Source: Ptiloglossa arizonensis
Lineage: Eukaryota > Arthropoda > Insecta > Hymenoptera > Colletidae
DNA: 64,000 nt
Assembly (NCBI RefSeq): GCF_051014685.1
Contig: NC_135056.1
Span: 1,488,001-1,552,000 of the forward strand
Reading direction: 5' to 3'
Shown in pieces: positions 1-11,639 of the stretch (positions are counted from its first letter, which is position 1; each line of letters starts with the position of its first letter). A program made the translations under genes and the position numbers. The notes beneath the pieces were generated by a model, which ran no database searches, was not told the origin of the DNA, and saw only the letters and a program-made list of their open reading frames with translations.

Positions 1-787
1 GCATTCTGTAACGAGAAGTTCATGAGTGCGTTTATCCAATTTCATATTCTTATTAACTACCTATCATTAAATCTTGCCTTAAACAATCGAGTGTCATTCT
101 TTCCCGAAACTCTTTGATGAATCCCATTCTACATTCTACAACCCCAAAACATTCATCTTTCTTTTTTCTTGGCGTGGTATCCACAAATTACCCGAAAGAT
201 GGGAAAAATGCCTAATTAGCAATGGAGCACACTTTCAATAAAGCTATTTTTATCATTCTTCAGAAAATAACGTGTTATTTTGGAAAAAAAAATCCGCATT
301 CCATACTTGTACACCTAGTAAACAGTTTTAAAAAAATGTCCGAGACTGCAACGCGCACGCACGACGAATATTTTCTAACCAAAACATTTTGTACAATAAA
401 CCGTAAAATCTAATAAATTCTTTTTTAAGGAAATTTTTTATATTTATCTAGGGAAGGTTTAGAATATTAGTGAAAAACAGTAAGGATAACGCGTGGTTTT
501 TTGTTAACCTGTGATTTTTGGAAAAGTATTTCTCGCACAGTAACTAACATTTTTTTGTACGAACATCGGTTTAATGGAATCTCTAGTAGACGATAAAATT
601 TATTTCATTAGTACGATGAAAAATTTGCCAAAGTCAATTTCTGAACCTGAAAGTAACTTCAAACCGTACATTATACTAGGTGACTAAAAAGTGACGAAGA
701 GGTTAGAATATTTAATAACTTCTATTTAATTTTTTTCAATACTCTTTACAGAGTTTGTAAAGAAAACATGGGAGATTAATTATAGCA
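1..787. other. AT-rich intergenic, nothing recognised
   Basis: No coding frame with recognisable content on either strand. Short open frames here have no domain-like features. If the Brr2 gene continues to the left, this could be intronic. Confidence 0.5.
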
Positions 788-1440
788 AAGTATACACCAG
801 AATCACGAAAAGAAATGATAAAACTTTATTAGAAAACTCAGGAATCAATCATTCTTACGCAACGAGTGTGTCGGCGCCAGTACAACGTGAAACATGACCC
901 AAGCAAATCAATGATTCAGGGTTCGATTGGCCGTTTCAACGAACAGAGAACAGTAAGCGAGACAAGCAAACAGATCTCGCTCTGCTAAGAACAAAGCCAC
1001 AGTTAAAGGAATACAGAAGATGCAAGCACATCAATTTCAAGACGATCTAAACTGATTGGAGTTTCCCTAACGTTACTAACATATTTTGAGAACATTGAAA
1101 CTCTTTCTGTGTAAAATTCAGTTGGTACAACAACTGAAGTCGCCAGATTACGGAAAAGACTGATGAAGGAGTAAGAATCCAAGAGTTAGAAAGAGCGGAT
1201 TCCAAATTTATTTATAATCCACTGTCAGATAAAGCACATTTTTACTCAAACGGTATCATTAACAAACAAAACTGTAGGTTTTGAGGAAAAGAGAATCTTA
1301 GGGCAATTCAACAAAGGAAAATGCATCCCTGTGTGTGTACAGTTTAGTACCGGGTAATATTGGAAGAAGTTATCGGGCCTTACTTTTTTGAAGACTCACT
1401 TTTTTCAAAGTTACCAAAAGGTGTAATGAAAAACGTCTTA
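788..1440 (+). pseudogene. IS630/Tc1-superfamily transposase fragment (N-terminal and central part)
   Basis: Read with frame changes and stops, the plus strand gives an N-terminal helix-turn-helix-like stretch starting YTPESRKEMIKLY and passing through QRVCRRQYNVKHDP. A later block at about 1200-1390 contains KAHFYSNGIINKQNCRF, then GKENLRAIQ, then VIGPYFF. This order resembles the arthropod transposase group whose central domain carries a FHLSG...N.HN.R.WG.ENP...GPFFF pattern. Several in-frame stops and at least one frame change make it non-functional. The C-terminal part with the second catalytic aspartate is absent here. A related C-terminal piece lies at 57790-58065. The family call is from memory of conserved patterns. 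Confidence 0.6.
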
Positions 1441-1859
1441 AAAAGGGCATGCTTCTACGAAGCCAAAAATGGAGGCCATCTAAAAGTCTCAACATTTCAC
1501 ACATAGTATAAATTTATTTCCCAAATATATTGTATATGATGCCGTTGTATTGTAAACTGAAAGTAGAAAATAACGAAATTATTAAACATTTATATGCACA
1601 CACATCATTACCGTTATTGAATCTACAGGAAGAATGATTCGTCGCCAAAATCAATCACCTTCAACTGTATTTCAAAAACGTGCAAAATATTATATTTGCA
1701 TGAGAAATGCCAATAAATATAGTTCAAAATGTATAAAATGACTGAGGCATACATATAATCGCATCGGTATTTATTATGTTGACGGCTGCAAATTTCAAAA
1801 ATGCATTATGCTTTGCTATGTTGACGTTCTTGCATGTCTTAAGAAACTTTTGTTTTCTA
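1441..1859. other. AT-rich intergenic, nothing recognised
   Basis: No coding signal or repeat that I can tie to a family. It lies between the IS630-like fragment and the inverted-repeat element interrupted by mariner. Confidence 0.4.
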
Positions 1860-3215
1860 TTTACACTAACAAGGGGAGCTTACGGTAGTGGAAATCGCTT
1901 TTCAAACGGTAGTAAATGCAAATTATAATAGGTGTACAACTTTGCTTCCGCTGTTTTTTTTCCCGAAATTCGAGGCTTTATTGTAAAAAAAACTGGTTAT
2001 ACATTTATAATTCAAAGTATTTTTCGCCCGCGTCGAAAAAAACTGCCCATCTTTTGAGGCAATCCACGAATCCATCCAATTTTTTACCTCGTCATAAGAG
2101 TGAAAGTGCTAGTCAACCAGACCGTGTGCCATTGACCGAAACAAATGATAGTCAAAGGGAGCAATGTCGGTAGGTTAGGACTTCCTATTTCAACAATTCC
2201 AAGTATGTCTAACGCTTTCGTAACATGTGGTCGAGTATTATCATACTGCAAAATCACTTTATCGTGTCTCTCGTTGTATTGCGGCCGTTTGTCTTTCAAT
2301 GCTCGGCTCAAACGATACCGATTGCCTGTGAATTTCAGCCGTGAGTTTAACAGCTTATAATACACTACGTTGCGCTGATCTCATCAAATACAGAGCACAA
2401 CCTCGGAACCTTGAATATTCCGTTTGACCGTCAACGTAGAAGCATGGACCTATTTTTCGTCCCCAGTTACAATGCGATGCAGAAATCCCTTCCGTCTTTA
2501 CCTTTCAAGCAGCTATGACGACACAAACGCCGGTCAACATCTCTCACTTTCAACTCGTACGACACCCAATTTCCTTGCTTCTGAATTATTCCCATGGCTT
2601 TGAGGCGTTTTGAAATGTTGAGTCATTCCTAATGATTGTGACAATTCTTCTTCAGTTTGACACGAGTCTTGATCAAATAATACCTCCAATTCTGCATCTT
2701 CAAAAACCTCCTCTTTTCCTCCGCTATACCGGTCCTCAGCGTCAAAACCATTAAAGCGTTGAAACCACCCACGACACGTTCTTTCACTAATAGCGGCTTC
2801 ACCATAAGTATTTGAGAATAACTTTATGATGCAGATACAAATCGACTAATGTTAATATGGGGTTTTATTAACAGATACCCAAGTTTATTATATGATATCT
2901 ATGGTCTACTTATTTCGACCACTACTTACCGCTAGAGCCATCCATTGGAAAACGGTGGAAACAAAATTGTATACCTAATAGTACATACCTATTATCAAGA
3001 AACCTTAATAGGTTTCTTCGAAAAGGACCTTCGTTTTCGAGATATTTTGACTTAAAGTTTGATACGCACATTGTAAATGAATTATTTAAATTTTCTTAAC
3101 AGAGCAAATTTTGGGTAAGTGAATAAAACGAGTGACTATGAGAAGATGTTGGTAGTGGGATCAAATCCGACCTCCTCCCGTCACTATTTTTTTTTTAGTA
3201 CAACTTTGAAATGCA
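1860..3215 (+). repeat. Inverted-repeat element, copy A, split by a mariner
   Basis: The stretches 1865-1922 and about 2988-3215 are together the same sequence as the reverse complement of 3710-3985. The left piece contains the shared segment gtagtggaaatc. The right piece contains ttgacttaaagtttgatacg and a tail with tggtagtgggatcaaatccg followed by a T-run. The two pieces are contiguous in copy B, so the DNA between them was inserted. The element itself is non-coding and AT-rich; its T-arm-like motif before a T-run suggests a tRNA-derived SINE or a small non-autonomous element. Confidence 0.7.
1924..2987 (-). mobile_element. Decayed mariner transposon
   Basis: The minus-strand frame at 2365-2084 includes SRALKDKRPQYNERHDKV followed by LQYDNTRPHV, a mariner transposase segment carrying the second catalytic aspartate (the DN of YDN). 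Upstream on the minus strand, around 2490-2450, HRIVTGDEK carries the first catalytic aspartate and is followed by a stop. Further upstream is the HTH region with frame breaks. The ends look like related terminal inverted repeats: about 1930 reads ggtgtacaactttgcttccgc, and the complement of about 2975-2950 reads ggtatacaattttgtttccacc. The length of about 1.06 kb is slightly under the usual 1.3 kb. Stops and frameshifts mean it is dead. It sits inside a repeat whose intact copy lies at 3700-3990. Confidence 0.85.
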
Positions 3216-3699
3216 AAAATATATTAGACTTATTTTTGTATTCAATGTCAATGCCATATGGCATCAATATTAAGGCAATAGAATCTTAAATTTTTAATAT
3301 AAAAAATAGAAGTAAATACAGTAGTAAAATAGCAATATATATTGGATATAATTATTTTTCTGTATTATTCATTCGTATTAGTCATTACCAGGTAAATTAT
3401 ATATTAGTTATCCATATTGCCACTATTGACACTAAATGTTTTCGAACATACCCCAAATAATTATTAGAGTGATGGTAATCACTGTTTACCTAGAAAGGGT
3501 GTCCATATACTTTTATATGTTTATAAAAACCTACCAAAAAAAATAAATTTGGGCCAATAGTAAAAAGGCAAATAGATTTTTTGCTTCAGACTTGCACAAA
3601 CGTAGTTGTCACCTGCAAAATTAAAAAAAAAATTTTATGTTGTTCATTTAAAGAAGGTTTTAAAACCATATATAAAAAATAAAAACTTTCTATTACTTG

Positions 3700-3995
3700 T
3701 AGATTCGTTTTTACATTACAAAGTGACACTATTAAAAAAAAAGTATTAAAGTAGCTGGAATTCAATCCCACTACCAACACCTTCATACTCACTTGCTCTA
3801 CTGATTTACCCAAAACTTGCTCTATTAAAAATTTAAGTAATTCATTTATTATATGCGTATCAAACTTTAAATCAAAATATCTCAAAAACAAGGGTCCATT
3901 TTGAAGAAACATATTAGAGTTTTTTGATACTAAGTATGTACTTGCATCTACTACCGTTTCAAAGATGATTTCCACTACTGTAAGGTCCCCTTGTA
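3700..3995 (-). repeat. Inverted-repeat element, copy B (uninterrupted)
   Basis: The reverse complement of this stretch matches 1865-1922 plus 2988-3215 with scattered substitutions over about 250 bp. Shared landmarks are gtagtggaaatc, aaagtttgatacgcat, ttttgggtaa and tggtagtgggat. The tail reads into a run of T (minus sense) after a T-arm-like motif, gggattgaattcc. The 148-residue minus-strand frame covering it has no recognisable domain and I do not treat it as a gene. Confidence 0.7.
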
Positions 3996-4199
3996 ATATA
4001 AGTAATGAAATAAAAACAAAGTTACTGTACATTTAAAGAATTTTTGTCAAATATTGGCTGGACAGAGATTATGTTGATACAATAAAACTTTTATCTTATG
4101 AACAAAATATAAACATTTTTTAATTATTTTTTAATTATATTGGCTGATCAATAATTTGTAGAACATTTTAACACATTTTTTCGCTACATTTGTAGCTTG

Positions 4200-5062
4200 C
4201 TGGAAACTAGAAAGCTACAAGTATTTGGGAGAGTACACATTTACAAAAGAAGTATAGAAGGAAAACGTTTGCAACAAATTGGAAGATATGCCAAAAATTA
4301 CAAAAAACAGATAAATCTGAAAACTTGGTGAGATCTGGCAGAAAACGGAAAATAAGTACTCACAAAGATCGGATAACCATTAAAGAAGTAAAAAAAATCG
4401 ATTATTGCACAACAAATCAAAGAAAATCTTTGTCTACTAACATCAATCACGCAATAAATTGATTTCATTTTGAGAATTAATAATTTGGGACAATAAATCA
4501 AAATTCAAATTGAATTTAAAAAAAAGGGGAAAAATATGTATGGAGGAAAAAGAAGCGACACTTTCAAACAAACACTAATAGCACCGCACCCATTAACAAA
4601 CACGATGGTGAGAATATAATAATATGAAGTTGTTTTAATAACATTCAAGTTGGTAATTTAACTATTACTAATGATACTATATTGTTAAATATATTGAATT
4701 ATTGAATGAAAATTTATTTCAATCAGTTGAAAAATTTGGAACTGACAGGGTTTACGTATTTCAACAAGATAACGACCTGAAGTACACAAGAATAGTTAAA
4801 AAATGTTTTAAAGAAAGTGGTATTTCCATAACCTTTTGATCACCCCAAAGCTCGAATTTAAATCCCATAGAATATTTATGGGATGAATTAGATCGACAAA
4901 TTCAAAACAATCAAAAATTTATAAAATCGAACTTCATTGCAACATTAAAAAGCAAATGGAATGAAATTACAACAGATACTTGGAAAAAATTAATGCATAG
5001 TATACCTCATCACTTTTTAGAACCAAGCCTTATTAAAGCCAAGAATTATCAAACCCCTTAAT
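4200..5062 (+). pseudogene. Decayed Tc1-like transposase (DD34E type)
   Basis: The plus strand carries the order of parts of a Tc1 transposase. A degraded HTH region at about 4200-4330 is followed by the linker block RKRKISTHKDRITIKEVK (about 4340-4395). The catalytic half begins near 4735 with VYVFQQDNDLKYTR (second Asp). NLNPIEYLWDELDRQIQ (Glu) lies near 4856-4910. It ends at about 5062 after a typical Tc1 tail, HSIPHHFLEPSLIKAKNYQTP. The segment expected to hold the first Asp (about 4560-4720) is not recognisable, and there is a stop just before the SPQSSNLNP block. It is therefore dead. Two other Tc1 copies lie at 26070-26981 and 33298-34370. Confidence 0.85.
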
Positions 5063-5859
5063 ATTTAATTTAGAGTTTATATATTTTTGTTGTATATCAT
5101 AGAAATGCTATGTTTAAGCACGGTATAACAAGAGTTGTAGCATCAAAATCGACGTACGTCGCAACACACGTTATTTCAACGCTCGTGTGCCCTCAACCTA
5201 AAGTAAGCGCCAAGCAAACTGGCCCATCAAGACCATTCCCTCTATTATGAAATCACTTTGAACTTTAATTGTTTTTAGCCGCATGGTAAAACATGTTAAA
5301 CTTATAGGAACGTAGTACAACTTCTTTCAACTTCTGGCTGTCTATGCCAGTCTAAATCTATTTATCTGTCTCTTTCACGTTTATTTTCAATATACAATAT
5401 TTAATAGTATAGAAGTAAAAGTATATCTTACATATATACATATAAATGTGTGTACACGCGCATGTGTCCGTCCAACACTCGCCACGCAGCTGAATTTGAG
5501 ACAAAAAGGACTTATTTATTGGCTTGTGTTTCCAAAACAATCCTATTTGTAAAAGGAGCTCCGCATCAATTGTAAGAGACATGATTTAGAAAGGGACTAA
5601 TAAAAGAGGGTATTAACCATATTGAATGCGTGTCAGCAATTAACGACTCTATATCAAGGTGGTAGAGATAGAATGCAGATCTGATCTAAAACAAGGAATT
5701 GAGCGATTGAAACGCCGAGTGAACGATAAATACGAGCGAAACGTAGAAGCGAAAGAGACAGCGATACAAACAAAGAAGGTTTACTTCTCAACAGCCCAGA
5801 TAGGCCAGTTCGAATGGCGTTCAATGAAATAAATACATTGTTCCATTAGTAATTCTTAC
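5063..5859. other. Intergenic or Brr2 intron, nothing recognised
   Basis: I searched the minus strand here for the next Brr2 exon, which should continue shortly after the helicase PWI-like domain, and found none. A small cluster of TG/CA dinucleotides lies at about 5420-5465. If Brr2 continues left of the window this is intron. Confidence 0.4.
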
Positions 5860-8345
5860 TTGTATGTCTGTACTTCTTGAGCTGTTTGATGAAGTCAAAG
5901 CAATCATAACCTAACAAAAGTACCAGTTGATTCTCACAGTCACGATCATCCCCAGCATCTTTCAAAACTGCTAATACTTCTGCAGCTCGTGCCTGTGAAA
6001 CCATTGCATCATCATAAATCCTGCTTAATCTTCTTTGCAACCAATATGCATCTATATCTAATGGATGCAATGGCTTTTCTTTTTTCATTTCTTCTGCACC
6101 ACCAAGCTAAAAAAGAATGCAATCATTTGTTAATAATACAAACTATTATTTTTGTACTCTTGTAACATTTACTCTCATAAGTTTCTTTATAAAAATACTA
6201 CATATTGTATATTCTTACATTTTCAGCATGAATAGCTCTGTCATCGTTAGCTTCTTCACCTTCATCACCTTCATCATCATTTTCCCTTATCTCTCCATAA
6301 ACATCTTCATCATCTTCTTCACTACTTTCTTCAAATTGTACATTAATTCCATATGTTTCATCAATATTTTCTTCATTTGCAGTATTCTTTTCATCATTTC
6401 CAAAGTCTGTTATCTTTTTTCCAAGATTGACCAACAGTGCAAACCTTTCTTCTGCTAATGAACCCAACAATAGTTCTGTTTCCCTTTTCTTCTCTTTTTC
6501 TTTAAGTCTGTCATTTTTCAAAACTGCTAATACTTCATCAGCAGCGCCACATAGAATGTCTCTAGGTTGATCTCCTAAAGCCTCTTGGATAAAACTCAAT
6601 AATACTTCATAAGTCTGTCGTGTTTCTTGCGTTTTAGGACGATAGACAATTCCAACCATTTCATCAACACCTTCAGAAAGTAATGTTGCACCTTTCATTC
6701 GTGTAAAGTCATATTGTGCTTCATCTCGCTTTTGACGCCTATTAAACATAAAAACTAATTTTATATATACGGAATGGTAACAAAAATGTGGGATAAATTA
6801 AAAACTTATTTTTCCTTTCTCATTCAGAACTTCAATATTGAAATATAAACATGTAAAGTTTTTATATCTCGTAAAGTGTTATTTAATACCGTAAGTGTTA
6901 ATCTCGTAAAGTGTTATATACTGTATGTATATCATACAGTAAATAAATTAAATACATTTGAATAAATTAATACAAATAATATAATACAGTACACAGATAC
7001 ACATTTCTCATGTGTGAATATATGCATACGCAACACACAATCAACTGAGATATAAATAACACATATCAGAATCATATCAGCAAACTTATAGGTACATCTA
7101 CTCTTGTGTATTAAATGCATAAAATGAAACATCATATGAACCATTATACCAATTTTCTTATTATACCAATAAGAACAATTTTACAACTTTATTAATTTTA
7201 CTTTATTAATGAACAAAGATTTAAAGTAGAAAATTATAGGGAACTAAACAACATTGAGAAGAATTATTAAATATGGCTTATAAAATACTGTCTCTAGTAA
7301 CGATTGTTAATATCTAATTATTTTAACTTGAAAGTCATTGAAAATCTATGTATCATTTGTCATTAATATTTACAGTTTTGATTGAATATAAATTAACACA
7401 TTTTTGCATATATATAATATGTACCCTATGCCATTAATTATTTCCATTTAGGTGGAAAGTTATCAACCTCTGTACCAAGGCCTATCCTTGAGAAAGTTAG
7501 TATAAGTGCTAACAACTTTTTTAAATGAAATGAACTAATATTAGTGCTCATATTAATACAATCTTTTAAATTAAAACATTATGTTATTATTTTATTAGGC
7601 TTTCACCAACTTTGAAAAATTAACCTGATAAGTTTCTATTTTGTAATTAGGTATTTAATTTTTCTTCTCAATTTTATTTGCTTCTTGTAATTTTCTACTC
7701 TTAATTTTGAATCATTATTTATTTAACTGTGTTAAATATTACATATAGTTATTATTACTGAGAATTTCTGCATACATTTTTTAATTTTTTAAGATATGTA
7801 TTTCTAAAAAGGATCGCAAACACTTGCAATTAAAGTATCAAATTAATAAATTCACAGAATTATTTTTATTGACTTTTAAATTTATAAATAGATTAAAAAA
7901 TTGTTAAAAATCATTAATACTTACTTGACTTTTCGTTCTTCTGCTTTTCCTGGTTTGGTACGTTGTGCTCTATCACCCATACGTGTTCCATCAAGTTTTC
8001 CAACAAGCGACATAACCTCACCGGTAGCTTCATCTCTACTACGTCTTTCTATTAATCTCACATCAGCTTGTAAAACAAGATTAGAATTCTGAAAATATAA
8101 ATAAATATGATTGATAAAAACACATAAAAAAATTCTTTGGTTTAGTATTTTGTTTCATAAATATATGTAACAATATCAATATATCATACAGTAAATAAAT
8201 TAAATGCATTCGAATAAATTAATACAGATAATATAATACAGTACACAATCTATGACATAAATTATAATAATCTTTCATTTTGGTTAATAAATATACTAAC
8301 GGCTTTATACTCGTATTGCAATTGTCTTGCTGCAGCATCAGCCAT
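5860..8345 (-). CDS. Brr2: U5 snRNP 200 kDa helicase (Brr2), first four coding exons
   Basis: N-terminal part of the spliceosomal DExD/H helicase that unwinds U4/U6 in the U5 snRNP in the nucleus. Exons inferred from GT-AG sites and frame: 8345-8301 ([15 protein letters not shown]), 8088-7925, 6738-6219 and 6106-5860. Phases are consistent, giving 325 codons plus one base. Diagnostic segments are [59 protein letters not shown] and the acidic tract near [12 protein letters not shown]; these align closely with metazoan SNRNP200. Exon 4 holds the helicase PWI-like region ([40 protein letters not shown]) and ends at a good donor (ACAA|GTAAGA). The full protein is over 2100 residues, so the helicase cassettes are missing here. 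No continuation is visible in 1-5859. Either a long TE-filled intron leads out of the window or this is a truncated copy. Confidence 0.9.
6929..6997 (+). repeat. Direct repeat copy 1 (Brr2 intron 2)
   Basis: About 69 bp beginning atatcatacagtaaataaat and ending at acagtacacag. Nearly the same sequence recurs in the same orientation at 8181-8249 in intron 1, with about four differences. Confidence 0.8.
8181..8249 (+). repeat. Direct repeat copy 2 (Brr2 intron 1)
   Basis: Second copy of the sequence at 6929-6997, in the same orientation, ending acagtacaca. The two copies flank exon 2 and are about 1.25 kb apart. Confidence 0.8.
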
Positions 8346-9548
8346 GATTATTTTCTGATCCTAAATAACTGGAAAATTTCAAAGCGAACACAAATATTTT
8401 CTCATAAACATTGTAGGTTCTCCTTTTTTATATTCACTGAACAGTAACTAAAATATAACTTATTTGTTTTACATTTTTAATTTGATTAGAAAGTATATTT
8501 GTTATGTTCTTTATCACAAAACTAGAGAAAAATTGATATATAATTCCTACAGAATATCTGAATATTGATGAATATCCATATATGATACTAGTCACGCAGA
8601 GTGAACTGCACAGCGAATCATGGAATTTTCCCCACCATTCTATACTAATGTAACAGTGCGTGTCCATGAGCTCGATACTTCGACAACTTCAGGGAGTCGA
8701 AAACGAAGAATGTATGGCTTTCTCTCTTATTTTCGTAAGTGCCATTTACAAGAAGACAAACTGGAAACAGAAGGTTGTTCAGAATTCGCATTACACAGAA
8801 AAAGATTGTAATAAAGAAAAATGTCAAAAATGTTTTTAGAGAAAAACATGCTTTAAAACTTGATCACATTTTGATTATTAAAATAGTCTTATAAAAACTT
8901 CATATTTGAGTTTTATATTCTCATCTCAAGATCTGATTAGAGAGAATTAAATTTTGTACAAAAGTAGTAAATAAATTTTGTTCCTATTTTATTCTAATAA
9001 CAAAAAAATTAAATGAAATATTCATTTCAAACGATCAACGGCATAAGTCTTGTCTACCTACCACATTTAATGTAGGTACAATATATATAAAGATGTATGT
9101 ATATGAAAAAGAAAAAAAAACGCACGTAAAATTTAAACAAAACATATAGAAATTAATTTTTATTAAATCAAAGTAAAGTAACATTCTTTGAAATGCATAA
9201 TTGTTAAACATAATAAAAAAATAAATAAACTATCATAATGTATCAAAAAATTTGAACGTCAAAGTATTAATCCACAAATGTTTGTTAGATAAAATGCTTA
9301 AACACGAACAAAAAATAAAACAAGTGAATGTGATGAGATCAACTGTGTTATTTTTAACTAATAACAGTCTACTTCAGACAGTCAAAATGAAAAATCAAAC
9401 ATTTTTATCCGAACGAAAAGTTATTGTAAAATTACAGAAAAAGATAAATTTGAAATAGGGATGGAATTTCGAGAGTGTAAAAGTGTATGTGTGAAGGAGA
9501 GAAAGTGTGTGGGAGTGAGCAAAAGAATGAGTAACTCTACGTTGAGAG
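8346..9548. other. Region upstream of Brr2; probable 5' UTR and promoter, otherwise unassigned
   Basis: Lies directly upstream of the Brr2 start codon on the minus strand. The less AT-rich patch at 8590-8720 is a plausible place for transcription start by position only; I see no clear core promoter motif. Plus-strand short frames here are not convincing. Confidence 0.35.
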
Positions 9549-9743
9549 TGTGGCTAGATTTCATTCCCTAAATCGCTGACTGAAAAGAATGGAAGAAGGC
9601 ATACAGTGGGAGCCGTCCCTCTCCTTCACGCATTGTGCGTTGAAGGCATTAATTGTGATGTGATTTCGATCTTCTTTCACTGTAGTGCCTTCAACGCATT
9701 AGATCTTCCCAGTCAACGATTTAAGGAATGAAATCTGGCCACA
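9549..9743. repeat. Long imperfect hairpin (inverted-repeat element)
   Basis: The left arm 9549-9582 (tgtggctagatttcattccc...) and the right arm 9710-9743 are reverse complements over 34 bp with three or four mismatches. Inside them, gcgttgaaggca at 9637-9648 pairs perfectly with tgccttcaacgc at 9686-9697, and a third partial pairing uses aaggcatacagtg near 9596. The 195-bp unit is therefore a nested foldback. It abuts the R1-clade remnants that begin at about 9760. It could be a MITE or the end of a foldback element. Confidence 0.7.
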
Positions 9744-9759
9744 TTGATTTTGACCACCA

Positions 9760-10135
9760 ACTGCTTAGGGACATAGTCTATGTTCGGTACAGCACTTAGT
9801 CTGCTGAGCTGGAGGTCGCTGCTGAAGAACTGGCCGCGACTGGGACCCTGGGACCCATACCGTGTGCCTAACCAAATCTGGGACTTTCAGTCCGCGGCCT
9901 ATTTGTCTTTTCGACGTTACGAACAAACTTTTCGAAAAAGTCCTGGCATCCTACATCATCGGGCACCTGTCCGATCTGGCTGAGTATCAGTTTGAATTCT
10001 AGAAGGGATCATCAATGCGATTCATTGCTTTCAATCCCTCTCAACCTCAGCTGCTTTCAGGGGTGAAGTGGCATTGGCGATGTTTTTGGTTATTGCTAAT
10101 GCCTTTAACACCTTACCCTGAGGAGAAATTAGGCG
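9760..10135 (+). pseudogene. R1-clade LINE reverse transcriptase fragment A
   Basis: In broken plus-strand frames this reads TNLFEKVLASYIIGHLSDL and EYQFEF, then a region leading to ANAFNTL-like sequence (nucleotides gctaatgcctttaacacc at about 10097). This is the fingers/palm part of an R1-clade RT, which normally reads LFE..LA..I..HL......FGFR and then DIANAFN. It is GC-richer than the surroundings. It ends where a second fragment restarts from an earlier part of RT, so it is a separate copy. Confidence 0.65.
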
Positions 10136-10139
10136 ACTC

Positions 10140-11590
10140 GAAGCAAGGGATATCGCTGATGGGGTGTCTGGTCTAGTCTGGGTCCTGACCCAAGGAGTCC
10201 TCAAAGACTATCTCCGGCAACTTTGTAACCGTTATTTGGAGTCTAGACGATTCCCTTTCCAATGGAAGGTAGCTAGGCTCCTATCGTGAGATGGGTCCGA
10301 TCTAACTGATTGCCAATTCGGGTCCTGGGAGAATCGGTCGATCGTTCACACAATCTGCCACGTCCGGTCCTTTTCGTCCTCGGCCGTCTCTTAGAACAGG
10401 ATGACAATGGTTGCATCCCTGGGCATCACCAACGCCTTTAACACCCTACTCTGGGAGGCAATTAGGCAAGAACTCGAAAATCATCGGGTTCCCGCCTATT
10501 TTCGGGCGGTGGTCGGGGACTACATCTGCGACAGATGAATCGAGTGTCCGAGTCAGTGCGAGATGGTGCAAAAGGAGGTGCATGTTGAGGTTCTGCAGGG
10601 GTCCGTACTGGGATCCCTACTTTGAAATCTCGAGTACAACTCTGTTCTGTGCACAGAGGGCGGTGTCAATCTGATGTGTTACATGAACGACACGTTGGAG
10701 CTGGGCATTGGGTGTCACTAGAAAAGGTCCATCTAGCGGGCCGATGAAGGAGTCCGGCTCGTTATAGAAAAGATCAGGGAGTTAGGTCTCGAGATGGCGG
10801 TCCATGAGACTGAAGATCTGGCGTTTTATGCTCTTTGACAGGCATCGTTACCGCCCTCCCCCCTGATCAGGATAGATAAAACTAATGTCGAAGTGAAGTT
10901 ACAGATGATGTACTTGGGATTAATTCTCAACAGCCACTGGCATTTCTAGGAGCACTTCGCTTACCTGGTTCCGCAGCTGGAGAGAATCGTCGGCGGACTG
11001 GACGGACTCCTTCCCACACACGAATATGATTTGTTAAACAGTCCTTTAGGGGGCCCCTGTGGGAATGGGGAACTTGACCGGAGACGGTCACATGACATGG
11101 CAATGTTGCGTCGGGTACATAGACGGTTTGCACTACGGGTCGTTCAGGGATATAAGATTGTGTCCTACACGACGGCGACCGCCTTTACGACACTTCCCCG
11201 TTGGATTTGCTTGTAGGCTCTCACGCGGTCGTGTTTGACGACTGCTGCAAGTCTTATAATCGGGGCTCGTTCTGGAGGAAACGGAGTGTGGAACCCTGAT
11301 GTTGGACTTAGCAGTTCATGTTGCTGCAGTGACCACCGCTGGCCAGCGAACTGTTGAGGTTGTCCGGCCGCTCCTCTTGGAATGGGTCAGCAGAGGCCTT
11401 GGTAGTTTCACTTATCGCATAGCTGAGCGTAGTACAAGCTATGATCGGTGGAGAGAGGAAACAGATAGTCATGAGTTCCTTCTGGGAGCAGGTAATGCTG
11501 TAGTGCTGTGCTCCTAGACACAAGGGTGTGATACCTCTCGTGTTTCTGGAAGCATCAGAAGCTTCGTTAGCTAGTGGTTCCTGGTATTTC
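10140..11590 (+). pseudogene. R1-clade LINE reverse transcriptase and C-terminal fragment B
   Basis: It restarts upstream in RT (LRQLCNRYLESRRFPFQWKVARLL at about 10215-10285) and continues through ITNAFNTL (about 10424), a G.PQGSVLG-like segment (10590-10620) and a YADD-like position decayed to a CYMNDT-type sequence (10676). Next come the EVKLQMMYLGL equivalent (about 10895-10920), then LRRVHRRFALRVVQGYKIVS (11104-11160), which is typical of the region after RT in R1-clade ORF2. Many stops and frameshifts. The relation to fragments at 11640-12075, 50974-52150 and 59330-60020 is by motif only. Confidence 0.75.
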
Positions 11591-11639
11591 CCCAACAAAG
11601 TACGAGGATAGTCGCCGTGAGAGTTTTAATGGGTAGGTT

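Noticed and set aside
3586..4032. 148-residue minus-strand frame
   Set aside because: It lies across the inverted-repeat copy B, is AT-driven, and its partner copy is not open.
6117..6458. Phe/Ile-rich plus-strand frame resembling a membrane protein
   Set aside because: It is antisense to Brr2 exon 3, whose acidic Glu/Asp codons give Phe/Ile/Ser on the other strand.
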